DNA of 64,000 bases from Ridgeia piscesae. Taxonomy: Eukaryota; Annelida; Polychaeta; Sabellida; Siboglinidae. Where the stretch lies: NCBI GenBank assembly GCA_025642075.2, contig JAODUO010000029.1, positions 741,001 to 805,000 of the forward strand. Reading direction: 5' to 3'. The position numbers and the translations under genes were made by a program. The notes under the pieces are model-generated. The model made no database searches and was not told the origin of the DNA. It was given only the letters and a program-made list of their open reading frames with translations. Positions 11,494 through 35,234 of the stretch are shown piece by piece (positions within the stretch are counted from its first letter, which is position 1; every line of letters starts with the position of its first letter).

Positions 11494-12005
11494 CTAGCTG
11501 TCTTGACTATCTCCTCGGCTTGAACAGGGTCGCCTGTGGCTGAAGAGACCGATGCCGGGGACGCAGACTCTACCACAAAGGTTGCATCTGTGTGTGGTCC
11601 CTGGTCTGCAGGAGTTGCTGCGCTCCTTTCTGCGTATCCGCTTGTCTTCTTCTGCGTTCATCAGCTTCTCTTCCCATGTCTTGAGGTGTTGGTTCAAGGT
11701 ACTTCGCCGTCTCGTGCGGTCAGCTGCACGGCCCTCCCAGGATGCGGCATCGATGTCGAGCGTTTTCATGTCATTCATGCAGACACCGTTGTATCGCAGC
11801 CGTGGTCGGCCAGTGGTTCTCTTCCCTGATGCCAGCTCTCCACAGAGGATGTCTTTTGATGACACAGGCGTTGTAGACTGCCATCTTTGTTTTCAATGTC
11901 AGCTTGGGGTTTATCCACATACAAGTTGTGAGGCGGGCAAGAGTTCGTCTCCTTCAGGCTGATGGTCAGCCCGAAGTGCTTGCAAGCCTAACAGAAACAG
12001 TCCAC
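11494..12005 (-). mobile_element. RTE/craniofacial-type LINE end, inverted copy
   Basis: Minus-strand counterpart of 6310-6967, with a larger internal deletion. The reading includes FGLTISLKETN near 11950, then KDILCGELASGKRTTGR near 11855, LNQHLKTWEEKLMNAEEDKR, and the finger CNLCGRVCVPGIGLFSHRRPC before TAG at 11494-11496. The last 120 codons are one open frame, cleaner than the left copy. The 5' portion has stops. Confidence 0.85.
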
Positions 12006-12157
12006 CAGCAACAGTTGTTAAATATCGACGGGCTATACATCTAACGTATAGGCCGTCGACACTTAACACAACTACTGCATTCTAACCCAAGGGTAAATAA
12101 TGTCCAGATGTTAAAATACAATGATAATTACTACATTCCAACGTAAAATAGATTGTT

Positions 12158-12546
<389 letters not shown>

Positions 12547-13213
12547 TAGTAATACGTATTAAAACATAAACTGTAACATGGTTAATTGACATGGGAAAAT
12601 GACGCCGAACCAAAATGACAAAATCGTTGATTTGACATAAAACTGTCTGCGCCAGACGTCTTAAATCGTTTATCAGCGACCATCTGCATTAAAAAGTCGT
12701 ATCGCTGATACGTGGCGGACTATGATTAAATGTAATCCATTAACGCGCGCAGCATGGCTGCGAGATAAAGTTTGATAGACATGCAACAATCTAGACAAGA
12801 CGTTGTCGCACTGAACAGTCATGAGAACTTGTAAGGAATTCCTTGTGCATTTTAAACATTACTTGGTCAAGAACTATGAGGTCACAGCTGATATCGTGTG
12901 ACCGTCCTAACGATGAGATGAAACAGACATATACACAAATAACGGTTTTAGTTCACAACCTCTAAACTATAGCGCTGTTTAGAGAAAAAACATGCATCAC
13001 TGTTTCATGTGATGGCTATGTTATTTGTCACTAGATAACTGGTAATCATATAACACCCGTGACCACAACGTATCGCATTGGTCCCGACACCGTGTTGAAT
13101 TATATTATTCTTATCTGGCACATTTGTGTATAACCACGGTTGGAAAGTTGGATGCATATCACCCAACAAAAATTCTACATACACAAGGCGAATTTGCAGA
13201 TTCTGGAGGTGAG
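12547..13213. other. No gene seen
   Basis: No exon or recognisable element in either strand. Confidence 0.35.
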
Positions 13214-13600
13214 TTCCCATAGTATTTAATAATAAGTAACCCATTTGTTTCGTGATATATTATTATAGTGTGATTATATAACTTATTAATTAGTGACCCT
13301 TGTCCACCTCTATCACCAGATGTAGGTAAATCACCGGGAAGCTTCCAGCCACGCTGCCCTTAAGACGCAAAATCTGGTTATACAAATATATATTTATGTT
13401 GTGGTGACGTAAACGCACATGGCCAGGTGGAGGATAAGGAGAGCCAGATGGCGCCACATGTTCCAGGAGACGCCGGAGAGCTCAAGAACACAAAATAGAT
13501 ATCCTGTTTCTTACCAACACACCATGGGTCATCTTAGTTTTACCAGCTGACGTGGACACAATGACACAGGGAAGCTTCCAGCCACGCTGCCATTAAGAAA
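13214..13600 (+). mobile_element. Third copy of the LINE 3' untranslated end
   Basis: Matches 7000-7336, including gtgacccttgtccacctctatc, ggaagcttccagccacgctg and ctcaagaacacaaaatagat. It is more diverged than the two arm copies and has no coding part attached. The block gggaagcttccagccacgctgcc occurs twice (near 13340 and 13568). Confidence 0.7.
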
Positions 13601-14577
13601 CAATTCATACATAATCATTTGCTGAGGGGTCACCTGGTGCATTTTCAGCTTTGCCTGCTCCGTCGATTATCCCTAGATACTACTCAAGGGCTCCTTGCAG
13701 CAACATTATAATTTAATGATGTGTACTGTATGGGTTAAGTACGTTTTTACAAAAGGTCATATATGATTGAGATATAATTATTACTTAAGAATGTTCATTG
13801 TGGTGGCATAAGGTGATCTAATGTGGTCTCTTGTAGTTTGAGTGTTTTTGTGTGTGATATTCGAAATTGATTTAAGTTGGTTCACTTAATGGTCGTTGCT
13901 ACCTTAAAATGGTGCATAATATTGCCGATGTTGACCTAAGGTGTCCAGATGATGATGTCCTTTGACTTAAGATGTACTACACGATAACAGAAGTTGATTA
14001 AATATCTGACAAGATAAGATAGTTTTGTTATTGTTTCAAGTTGAAAATATGGTCTCGGGTAAAAACAGACATTACTGCGACATTTACATAACAGTAAAAC
14101 CTGTCTATAAACGCAACGCATAAAGGATCAATAATATGTTACATATTACTAATTATAAAATGCCAAGTGTCACTGTTGCGCGCAGGTATTACAAATGGAG
14201 TTTTAAAGAACATTGGTATGAAGGAATGTTTGAATGTATTCAGCCTGCATCGAGGAATTCTAGAACCTGCAATTCACTGAGCAGAACAGGACTATTATCA
14301 CAGATCATCTTGCCCGATTGTCTTCGTAGTGTTTGTTCACACATAGACTGAAGAGAAATTAAGGTATTCTTTTTTGTTATTGTCTAAGTTAACATAAGAT
14401 GGTTTATGCAATTGTTATAGTTGATTTAAAATGGTCTCTTTGATGTCGAGATTGACTACGCTAGGTTCTATGATAGTCGCAGTTAACAAAAGGAGATCGT
14501 CTACGTTGACTGAAAATTATTCCTGTTATAGTCGAAGTTGACCGATGTTTGTCCTTATAAAATGTTACCTTTTCCAG
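13601..14577. other. No clear gene; faint tandem texture
   Basis: Short phrases such as ttgacttaag or ttgatttaaaatggtc recur irregularly between 13740 and 14540, suggesting an ancient minisatellite. No exon is supported. The last bases (ccttttccag) form a good acceptor for the next exon. Confidence 0.35.
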
Positions 14578-14945
14578 AATGCTTCATATCAGACAATCAT
14601 CTGACCGGAATGTCCAACCTGCCACAACACTGCTTAGCTCGCAACATCGAAACGTAGAGCAACTCAAGCGTGACATCAAACGTGACGTCAAACATGATGT
14701 AAATAAGATGAGAAATTTGATACAGAGAGACGGCGACCAGCTGCGGCGTGCAGTCACGCGTGACATCAACGGGATACGGAATCTACTACAGAACGAAGTG
14801 GATCAGGTCAAGCGTGATGTCACGGAGATGCGGGAAATGTTACATAGAGACGCACATCTGCTGAAACATGATGTCACTGAGTTACAGGAGATGCAACAGT
14901 CATGTGTCTTTGCACCGACAGCATCACACAACTTCACCTGTTCAG
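14578..14945 (+). CDS. Candidate 5' exon encoding an amphipathic coiled coil
   Basis: Lies between a strong acceptor (ttttccag, AG at 14576-14577) and a donor (TTCAG|GTATTG, GT at 14946). The open frame from ATG 14579 gives about 122 residues. Residues 25-105 are a charged heptad-like series with recurrent blocks (LKRDIKRDVKHDV, VTRDINGIRNLL, VKRDVTEMREML, LKHDVTELQEM), likely a coiled coil. It ends in phase 1. Joined to an acceptor at 15430-15431, it continues in frame into the channel N terminus, so it could be an upstream exon of that gene; the phase match alone has a one-in-three chance. It could equally be an independent gene. I recognise no family. Confidence 0.4.
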
Positions 14946-15431
14946 GTATTGTGTTTGTTCTCTTAATGTTACTCCCGGAGCAACCAAGAACATTGCATTG
15001 TTAGCTAGCCCATGGCATAACGGTGTGTCAGAGAAAACATGTTAAGATACGGAAACTGCAATTACTTGAGAGGTTCGCGTATTGTGCATCCTACATTGTT
15101 TGCTAAACATCGTGAAGTAAGCCACTCTGTTGGCAAAAGTATCAGAAGCTATCCATACTGTCACAATTTGGCCTTCGAAACAAAGTTTGCGTTCGACAAT
15201 CCAAGGGCACCCACACATTGCTGGTTGACATCATTATTAGCGTGACAATATAAATGTTAGTATTCCTTACTTTACGTTACTCCATGAAATAGAATTGTCA
15301 ACATTAATCGAACAAAACAGTCATTCAGAAATTACCCCATGAAAGGATTTGTATCATATCACACGCCGATCTAAAAATAAAACATAAGAATAAACATTGG
15401 CTGATTTAAAGCTACATCACTTTTTACCAAG

Positions 15432-25825
<10,394 letters not shown>

Positions 25826-26039
25826 AGCAAACACTGTACCGGTTTGGTTACGGACTATGTTCACGTCTCATCGCGTGTGTTCACGAGGCCTTGGAACGTT
25901 ATAGCTTATGTACGCGTAGATATTATTTTGATGTGGTAGTTTAAACATAACAAAATTGTCGGCGATGCGCTATGTGTGTCGTTGACGGAATATTTATTTG
26001 TATAACGTCACGGCTATTTGGCATCAAACCAAGAACGCA

Positions 26040-26340
26040 AACTTGATTCGCCTTCAGAAGATTGTGTGTATCAAATGGAGCGACATCACTAAGAAGAAAC
26101 TCAAGTGATCAGTACGATTTAACGTGTTTAGTGGTTCTCCCACATGCAAATACTGTATTCGCCTAGCAGGTGATATGGAGGACGCAGGAAGGAAGACGAA
26201 GGAGAGGTCGGCCTTAAATGAACTGGCACCAAACCATGCAACGAGATGTCCAACGAGAAAACAAGGGTTGGGGTGACGTCAGGGTGCTGACTGCTGACCG
26301 ATCCAACTGGAGAGCTACTAAGTCTAAGTATATATAGGCG
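26040..26340 (+). mobile_element. LINE C-terminal fragment
   Basis: Frames read RLQKIVCIKWSDITKKK near 26050 and, after a gap, NWHQTMQRDVQRENKGWGDV plus RVLTADRSNWRATKSKYI before a stop near 26336. These are end-of-polyprotein phrases of a non-LTR retrotransposon (KWSD, GRP, NWR order). It is frameshifted and short. Confidence 0.65.
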
Positions 26341-26659
26341 ATTTTACTTCTACCGCGGTTCTCTAAGCTACTAGTCTAGAAGAAAAGATTTAGTTAATAC
26401 TGTTTAGAGAACATGTGGAGTTAAACAGTCCTGACTGTTTTATTATCTATATCAATTACATGTGCATTGTTTCTAAACTGATTAAATTATAGTGTATCAA
26501 AATATAACTAGCGTTAGTTACGTACATCATTGTAAATGATTAAGTGTTGCTTCAAATGTTGTGAATAATAATGTGCTACCCACTATACATCGTTTGTGTT
26601 TGACTGAGTGACGTGAATGTCAGGAACGTTAATAATATACACACACTACAGCTAACCAC

Positions 26660-27114
<455 letters not shown>

Positions 27115-27360
27115 TGTATGTCTAGCCCAGGATATCTTGAAAGCAACTCATCTAACCTGCTAATCATCTCTTGCTGCCGCTTGAGGTGTTTATATTGCAC
27201 GCTAAACATGTACACAATATTATATAGATATATAATAGACATACAGCTCAAAAATAAACATAGCGCAAACAAATACTCAACAAACATGGACGCAACAACA
27301 AATAATCGCATTCGAATATCAAACGTATGCATTTATATTTGAATATGATCATTCACGTTC

Positions 27361-27610
27361 GAGTAAAGTTGTGTATGTGTTCGGAATGTAATTCTACATA
27401 ATTTCTGAAACAAAGAATTGTATTTTAGATCAATTTAATGCCGTCGAGCCGACGTAAATTTACCGATATCACAGGGCGTGAGTATCTAGCGCACCCTTGA
27501 CGCATCAGGACCACAAAGGCGATGCCTTGCGTGTGCATTGTGGAGTAGAAATAAAAAACAATTAGCAAGATTTTCAAAATTTTAACTTACAACCAGTAAA
27601 TTCGTAACTA
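27361..27610 (+). repeat. Dispersed repeat family D, copy 1
   Basis: Matches 31005-31215 directly and 31260-31440 in inverse orientation. Conserved blocks are gtgttcggaatgt, ttagatcaa, cgacgtaaat, tcacagggcgtga and cacaaaggcgat. No coding content. Confidence 0.8.
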
Positions 27611-27869
27611 TGTAGCTTTAGGTTTGGCAAAAGACAGTCCAACTCGTTATGAAGTGACATGCATAATAAAATATTAAATTCGTACAGAAAGTTTTTTATT
27701 TTTTTAAACTTAATTCACTTTCCATAGTCAGAATCCATGTCAACTGTGTCATCTCGTGTTACGACAAGTTCGCCCATATCGACACGTTCATCCTGAACAT
27801 TTGCATAATTTCAAAAGCCGTCAAGTAAAAACACAAAGTAACGGTCAGTCCTTAGATAGCGTAACACCC

Positions 27870-28115
27870 AATCCTCAGGATTGCTCCAGGTGATTTACAC
27901 TTTACTCCTCGGCAGACCTCCTCAATCAAACACCATCTCAACTTCTGTGGGAAAGATCCAGCCAGGCTGCAAGTAATGCACAATGACTGTTCATACACAA
28001 ATATCCACCACTGTCTATAGCCAGGTACTCATTCAGTTAGCTGAATGAAGCGGAGCAATGTAGAGTAAAATAAAGTTGCCCAATGTTTGAAATGACACAC
28101 AAGAGTTGAGAATAA
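27870..28115 (+). repeat. SINE-like dispersed repeat, copy 1
   Basis: Related to 35235-35510 and 37110-37400: shared blocks aggattgctc, tttacactttact, gactgttc.tacaca, ccaccactgtctatagcca, gcaatgtaga and ttgccca. The better copies end with a phrase resembling the B-box side of tRNA-derived SINEs, but I cannot prove a tRNA origin. Confidence 0.6.
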
Positions 28116-28805
28116 AGTAGACCTTGCCAAACACATCGGGACTCGAAGTACAAGGTTGTGAAAGAAAAATACAAATTAATTTGTTTACCCAAGGTTCTGA
28201 AACAACTTTTTGTAACGGCAATGACCTCTGTAAATTTATCTCGCATGATGTTGCTGATTATATTGACTACCTCAACTGATCAAATTAATTAAGTTGTGAC
28301 ACTAACATCCTTCCTGAGCTATAGATGAACAGGAGTTCAATAAATTGTTTTGATTTATCTTGAATTAAATACAAAATACAGTGTATGTAACACTTGGCCA
28401 GTGCAATTGTTTTATTTTTAAATTCGAACAGGAGATACAGTTTTCTGTTAACACACAGAAGAATAAGAATGATTATGAATTATTATTTGATGTTTAATTC
28501 TAAAAATAGTCAGTCGTGTAATTATGTTACCATGGCATTGTAATAGGTACCCCAAACCGACGTCACGCAGGCCCTATGCAGTCAACAGTGTGGATTGGCC
28601 TACTTGTGCATTGTTCTACCATCACCCGTTCGCCTCATGTGCATTGCGGTATAATAAAACGATATACATATAACAGTCTGATGTATTATCTTTGCATATG
28701 TATGCGTTTTATTGCTGGTGATGACGGATAAGTAATTTTCATAATTTTTTGAAGTCAGCTACTCTGCTCGGCCGACGTAAAAGATGTCCACGTGTTTCTT
28801 ACTGA
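28116..28805. other. No gene seen
   Basis: AT-rich sequence without a supported exon or repeat. It precedes the minisatellite that starts near 28806. Confidence 0.35.
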
Positions 28806-29345
28806 CCCATCTTGTAATTGTTTGAATCACATACTCACTTGCCCATCTTGCAGTTATCAGAGTCATATTCACTTGCCCATCTTGCAGTTATCAGAGTCAT
28901 ATTCACTTGCCCATCTTGCAGTTTTCAGAGTCATACTCACTTGCCCATCTTGCAGTTATCAGAGTCATACTCACTTGCCCATCTTGCAGTTATCAGAGTC
29001 ATACTCACTTGCCCATCTTGCAGTTATCAGAGTCATATTCACTTGCCCATCTTGCAGTTATCAGAGTCATACTCACTTGCCCATCTTGCAGTTATCAGAG
29101 TCATATTCACTTGCCCATCTTGCAGTTACCAGAGTCATACTCACTTGCCCATCTTGCAGTTATCAGAGTCATATTCACTTGCCCATCTTGCAGTTATCAG
29201 AGTCATATTCACTTGCCCATCTTGCAGTTATCAGAGTCATATTCACTTGCCCATCTTGCAGTTATCAGAGTCATATTCACTTGCCCATCTTGTAGTTACC
29301 TGAATCATACTCACTTGCCCATCTTGTAGTTGTTCGAGTCATACT
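28806..29345 (-). repeat. 34-bp minisatellite derived from a myosin exon end and splice donor
   Basis: About 15 head-to-tail copies of a 34-bp unit. On the minus strand the unit is TATGACTCTGATAACTGCAAGATGGGCAA followed by GTGAG or GTGAA (here broken at the splice point). It is the last 29 bases of the myosin exon at 29315-29414 plus 5 intron bases. Each copy therefore repeats a plausible 5' splice site. Since 34 is not a multiple of three, the array is open in several shifted plus-strand frames, which are not genes. Confidence 0.85.
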
Positions 29346-29414
29346 CGAGGTGGTCACACAGCAGATAGATGCCCTCTCTGGCTGGTCCATTGTAGTTTGT
29401 CCATGTAGACACAT

Positions 29415-29560
29415 CTATTACTACACACCTGTCACATAGACACAGCTACTACAACACACCTGTCACACAGACACAGGTACTATATCACAGCTGTCACAGA
29501 CACAGCTACTACAACACATCTGTCACAAAAACACAGCTACTAGAAGCAGAACTAGGGTTC
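29415..29560. repeat. Imperfect tandem repeat of about 33 bp
   Basis: Four to five diverged copies of a unit containing cacagctactacaacacac and ctgtcaca, adjacent to the myosin-derived array. Confidence 0.7.
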
Positions 29561-30214
29561 CATATAATTTTCCTGTAGACACAGTTATCTGTGTGATTAG
29601 TTCCATTCTGTGTCATTCAGCTCATATTATTCACTAACACAAACCGTTAAAACAATGGATATGTGTAGTGAATTATGTCACTGAAACATGCAAATGGTCA
29701 AACATGGCTTCTTCTCATCATTTGGCTTGATGCAGCGGACATAGGACGGCTCCTGGGTGCGCAGGACTTCCACTAGAGCGGCCAAACAGCCCTTGAACTG
29801 CGTGGCCACCTGGTGGACAACATACATACTAACACTGATACACATGTGCCTAAGAATTGAGGTGGTCACCAGCATTGTTCAAGATGTCAGGCTTAGGTTT
29901 TACGAAACAGATTGATAAACTCACTTCAAAAATGTCAAATAACATATGGCAAACAAATGTTATGGAGGGAGGCACCAGTGGTACAATCAAACCACACTGA
30001 AATGTTTGTCTTAAAGTTAGAATTATTGTCTATGTGTGAATGACAACTGGCAAAAAACATGGGATAATTAAGCCAATATATGGTTATTATTCATATTATC
30101 GTCATCATCATTATTAAAAGTGATCAATGAGGAGAAGCTGCTTGTGATGTTTTTAGCACAACATCTGAGTGTAAATTATTTGTAAACAGCTATCAATATA
30201 GCCTAAAATAAAAA

Positions 30215-30312
30215 TGGACGAGTGAGTGATTGATTGATTGAGTGAGTGATTGAGTGAGTGAGTGAGTGAGTGAGTGAGTGAGTGAGTGAGTGAGTGAGTG
30301 AGTGAGTGAGGT
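30215..30312. repeat. (GAGT)n microsatellite
   Basis: About 95 bp of GAGT/GATT tetramers within the presumed myosin intron. Confidence 0.9.
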
Positions 30313-30494
30313 GAACACATGCAAATGCAAGAGATGATATTATTTAAAAAAATTGATCAGATGAGCTCATGAAAGAAAAACAATTTGACCTCAATTCCTT
30401 CTTTCAGTTATTCTCCTGCTCCGACCTCAGAGTCAATGAAATAAAGAGTTGTTTTAACTTCTCACTGCAGTAGTTGATGCAGAACTGCTCAAAG

Positions 30495-31004
30495 CTGAAA
30501 CATAAGTTATGTGTTATTAGTTTACCTTGTGAGTTATCAATCATATATAATGTAAACAGTCTTAAATTAAGTTACAGACCCAGAATATTTGTATCACTCA
30601 TACAGACAACTACAGTTGTTTTGGGTTTATTTATCTTCGCATTATATTATATCTAGTCAAATGTATTTAATGGGAATCAAAAGTCACCGCTTTGGTGATA
30701 TGGGCCTAATAGAGTTAATCAAACGTAACAACTTCCAACAACAATCACATTTTGAACGTGGACGTGGACGTGGACGGGGATGGAGAGTCAGCACCCTTAC
30801 AAATAGCGCCTTCTTTCGAATTTCAAATATTTCTTATTAAGCAGTGTACATTTACGTCGCGATTATCGCCAGCCAGGTTAGTAGTTCATCAAAAAGTGCC
30901 TAACGTTTTATTGGATACCTAAGAATACGATATTTTGGTAATCTTCCTGTTGATTACCCTAAATCATCAGGGCTTTTTCAAAACGGTTTTACCACTTTTT
31001 TATG
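30495..31004. other. No clear gene
   Basis: A plus frame around 30660-30840 includes an RGRGRGRG stretch from (GGACGT)n-like DNA but shows no family similarity. I do not call it. Confidence 0.35.
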
Positions 31005-31440
31005 TATGTGTTCGGAATGTCAATCTACATAACTTCTGGTACAAAGCAGTCAGATGTAGTTTGTTTTTATTGTGTCTTAGATCAAAACTAATGCCATCGC
31101 ATCGACGTAAATCTCGTAAAGAAGTCGATGTCACAGGGCGTGAGCAATTAGCACAGCAGACACAACACGACCGCAAAGGCGATATCTTGCGATTTGCTGA
31201 TATGTCCCCAAACATAAAGCTACATCATTAATTTTTATTCAATATCATGCGGATTTATTGGATGTAAGTTAAAATTTATAAAATATTGCTAATTGTGTTT
31301 TATTTCGACTTCGCAATGCAGACACAAGACATCGCCTTTGTGGCCCTGGTGCGTCTGGGGTGCGCTAATTAGTCACGCCCTGTGATGTCGGCATATTTAC
31401 GTCGACTCGACGGCTTTAAATTGATCTAAAATACAATTGA
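31005..31440. mobile_element. Palindromic copy of repeat family D
   Basis: The left half (31005-31215) and right half (31260-31440) are inverted versions of each other. Both contain tcacagggcgtga, cacaaaggcgat or its variant, and cgacgtaaat, with the copies 75-85 percent alike by eye. The structure resembles a MITE or fold-back element; copy 1 at 27361 matches one half. Confidence 0.7.
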
Positions 31441-31489
31441 AAAAAATAATATCGTACTTTTTGTTACAGAAATATACAAAATTCCGAAT

Positions 31490-32219
<730 letters not shown>

Positions 32220-32439
32220 TGCACCAAAGGGACAGGACAGGCCATTTTAATCATGTCAGTTGTCTTCTGTTACCTGAAACTCAATTCGTATCACATTTCA
32301 CGTCTTCAAACCGTGTCATACTTGGTCGATACGCTGTCTTTGCCTGGAAAAGTCAGGATGGATCGTCACACAGCGAAAATGCAAAAACATACGAAGGTCT
32401 ACGACTTCAGCTTTCGCGAGACAACTGTTTGACTTATGA

Positions 32440-32850
32440 CCCGAATATGATGACATTAAAAAGAATACAGACCTTCATCAACAAATGCCTGCGTAGAATC
32501 CTACACCTGAAGTGGACAGACAAGATATCCAACACTACACTCTGGAAAATGACCAAGCAACTACCCATAGAAAATGAAATAAAGGAGAGAAAATGGAGGT
32601 GGATAGGACATACACTCAGGAAACCACCAAACACCATCACCCGTCAAGCCATCACATGGAACCCCCCAGGGAAGAGACGAAGAGGTAGGCCACGAAACAC
32701 CTGGCAAAGAGACACGGAAAAAGAAACGAAGGAGATGGGATACACCAGGAGAGAAATGGAGAAGATGGCCACGGACAGAAAACGGTGGCGTTCCTTGGTC
32801 GATGGCCTATGTTCCCAGCGAGCAAACAGGTATAAATAAAGTAAGTAAGT
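32440..32850 (+). mobile_element. RTE-like LINE C-terminal end, frame intact
   Basis: One open frame to TAA at 32837-32839 reads RIQTFINKCLRRILHLKWTD then KISNTTLWKMTKQLPIE, KERKWRWIGHTLRKPPN, RQAITWNPPGKRRRGRPRN, TWQRDTEKE and RKRWRSLVDGLCSQRANRYK. This is the typical end of RTE/craniofacial-like non-LTR polyproteins. The remnant has no break but is 5'-truncated at the purine tract, followed by a GTAAGTAAGTA tail at 32840. The frame upstream of 32440 is not recognisable. Confidence 0.85.
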
Positions 32851-33269
32851 ATGATGACATTGGTGAACAAATTCGTTAGTCCGGCCTAACGTATTGTACG
32901 TGAAAACAGCTGAGTTATTCGATAAGCATCGTATTTGAGTTTAAAATTATATTGCACACGGCCTAATTGTCAAACCAAAACCAAAGTTCCTGGATGAGCA
33001 TTCCGTAGTTATCATAATTAACAGAGATAACAGTTACATGTTTGAGCAATTATCCATCATAAGTAAAGTTGACAAATCTTATTACCCCCACATTCGGGGT
33101 AAACATTTCACAATAAAATACAATTAATGCATTAAAGCATCATTGAGTACCACAACATTTATATGTGAAACCATATTAGTTCTACTCTATTATGGCCTGT
33201 CGTGTTTATTGGCAATTGTATATTTCCCATGGCATAACAGAGTTACGGTATCTGTTCGTTCTGGTTACT

Positions 33270-33270
<1 letters not shown>
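32851..33270. other. No gene seen
   Basis: AT-rich sequence without a supported exon. Confidence 0.35.

Positions 33271-33334
<64 letters not shown>
33271..33334. repeat. (TA)n microsatellite
   Basis: About 64 bp of TA. Confidence 0.9.
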
Positions 33335-33337
<3 letters not shown>

Positions 33338-33651
33338 CAAATTAGTGTGCCGTGCAGGTCTCCATACTCACAACACTGACATATACAGTGTCCAGATCAT
33401 CCTGCGTAATTCCTGCCCGCATTAACTATATACGTATATAACATATACAATGGTTTTCAAGCCTTTTTCACAATTTAATTAACGTGTTTATTACATGTCA
33501 GATCCAGAGAAATGGTCACACCTAAAGGTTTGGTATGGTATACTTGCTCTTCTTCCCTCCCATCAAACTTTACGGTTCTAAAATTGTCATCTTGTGCAAA
33601 ACTAGTTATTATTTCTTTTGGTTTTTCTTAATTTATTTTGTTCTAGCATCA

Positions 33652-33893
33652 CAACACCACCAGCACCACCAGCACCACCAGCACCACCAACACCAACCCC
33701 ACCAGCACCACCAGCACCACCAACACCAACACCAACACCAACCCCACCAGCACCACCAGCACCACCAGCACCACCAACACCAACCCCACCAGCACCACCA
33801 GCACCACCAACACCAGCACCACCAACCCACCAACACCTCCAACACCACCAAAACAACCAACACCACCAACACCACCAACACCACCAACACCTT
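33652..33893. repeat. (CACCAN) trinucleotide-based satellite
   Basis: CACCAG and CACCAA hexamers with CCC variants over about 240 bp. It is open in all frames, giving Pro-Ala, His-Gln and Gly-Val shadows on the two strands. Confidence 0.9.
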
Positions 33894-34640
33894 TCGTGTA
33901 TTGCTGCAATGTGTGTTTGGTAAAAAAATTACCTAAAATTCTAAGCGGCTCGGTTAACCTTATTACGTAATATTTATATGTTGTGCTTAGTTCAAATCAT
34001 CACACACTTGAGCGCCATGTCTTTTACGTACTATATCTCTGAACTAGGCTATATCCCTATGACCCACAGTTTATTAGCCGTATGCCTAGTTACAATCTTA
34101 GTATGAATGCATGTTTTCATCAGGTGGCAAATAACCATTTAATAATATAAACGCTGATCTGCGTGTTGACATTGATCATAATTGGTAAACACACGTTGTA
34201 ACATCGATTGCGACAGAGCTTACTTATAAATAAATATACTAAATGAATACACAGAGATGGCATTTGTGGAATTGCAAAGTAACATCAATATAATTTTACA
34301 AGCCAATTTTCTACGAGATATTACTAGAGCAAGTGGAATCTTTGTAAATATCAGTATGTAAAATTACACTTGAATGCTTGTGTCGTTAGCAGTAATCGCA
34401 GACAACAGTGATTACGTCTAGCCTCGTGTATATTAAACCATATCAAATTAAGTAACTACATCTTACTACAAGAGCTATTGCCAATAGTCATACCCACAAA
34501 TATATACACTAAATTATAAATACTCTAAATGTTCAGCTTAATGAACATTACGCCGTACTGTTCACAGGGAGATGTGTAATAGAGTAACTTGTTCTTTATC
34601 AAGACATAACGATGAATGACCGAATATCCGACTTCCAGAA
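33894..34640. other. No gene seen
   Basis: No supported exon or repeat. Confidence 0.35.
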
Positions 34641-35090
34641 TGGCAGCATCTTCTGATGTAAATAAGGAAGACAGCTAGCCGGCTGTCATTCTTCCTTGAA
34701 TTTTATCTGTGGAGTAATTGTTACTGAAATACAATGACATACTGTGAGTGATTGAATTTATTGAAAGTAATCTTCTCTTAAATAATTTTCTGAAATCAAT
34801 CCCTCCATTAAAATGATACTAGAAGCAACAGGTGCTCATTAGTTTTAATGTTTTGCTATTGTAAAAAATGAGAGGTTGGCTGCAAAATAGGTGGGAGATG
34901 AGATGTTGAGACGCCTGCAACATCCCTTCATGGCCACCTAATGAAGACGAGTGATACCCAATTGTGTAGACATAACATAGTATTCATAATGGTACATTCT
35001 CTACATTATTACACGTGTTGAATCAAAAGTGAACATATAGATGTATTTATTATATTGGTGATTTATTAATACAACTGTACATTTTATACA
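34640..35090 (+). repeat. Dispersed repeat family E, copy 1
   Basis: Direct match to 36480-36930 and inverted match to 49345-49810. Key shared phrases: cagccggc, ttactgaaatacaatgacat, ccctccattaaaat, agatgttgagacgcctg, catggccacctaatgaagac, gagtgatacccaatt. The three copies are perhaps 85-90 percent alike by eye. Confidence 0.8.
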
Positions 35091-35234
35091 ATTATCCTTA
35101 AAATGGTACATGGTATACAAGTTAATTATATAAGATACATGGGCTCCTAAGCTTGGCATAATTATGTGAAGCTAACTTGCTTTTTAACTAGCTATATTAG
35201 TATTTATTAAAAAGGTAAGTTCTTCTATATAGCA

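Larger units (their letters stand above)
29315..30494 (-). pseudogene. Class I myosin motor, partial gene with missing exons
   Basis: Three minus-strand pieces of a myosin heavy chain motor. About 30410-30494 reads [20 protein letters not shown] then TLRSEQE after acceptor tgtttcag. 29704-29809 reads [20 protein letters not shown] and [15 protein letters not shown] after acceptor gtccaccag. 29315-29414 reads STWTNYNGPAREGIYLLCDH and LEYDSNNYKMGK before donor [29 protein letters not shown] and Y-K-M-G-K are motor landmarks (relay, SH2-preceding strand, converter side), and the wording is closest to the Myo1c type from memory. About 130 residues are missing between the first two pieces and about 50 between the last two. 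The first piece runs into TGA shortly after SEQE. This suggests a partial, decaying duplicate, though exons hidden by divergence are possible. Confidence 0.75.

Noticed and set aside
28792..29329. Three overlapping plus-strand frames of 140-167 codons, and a possible CRISPR-like array
   Set aside because: A 34-bp tandem array with no spacers between units, on the antisense side of a myosin exon; neither a protein nor CRISPR.
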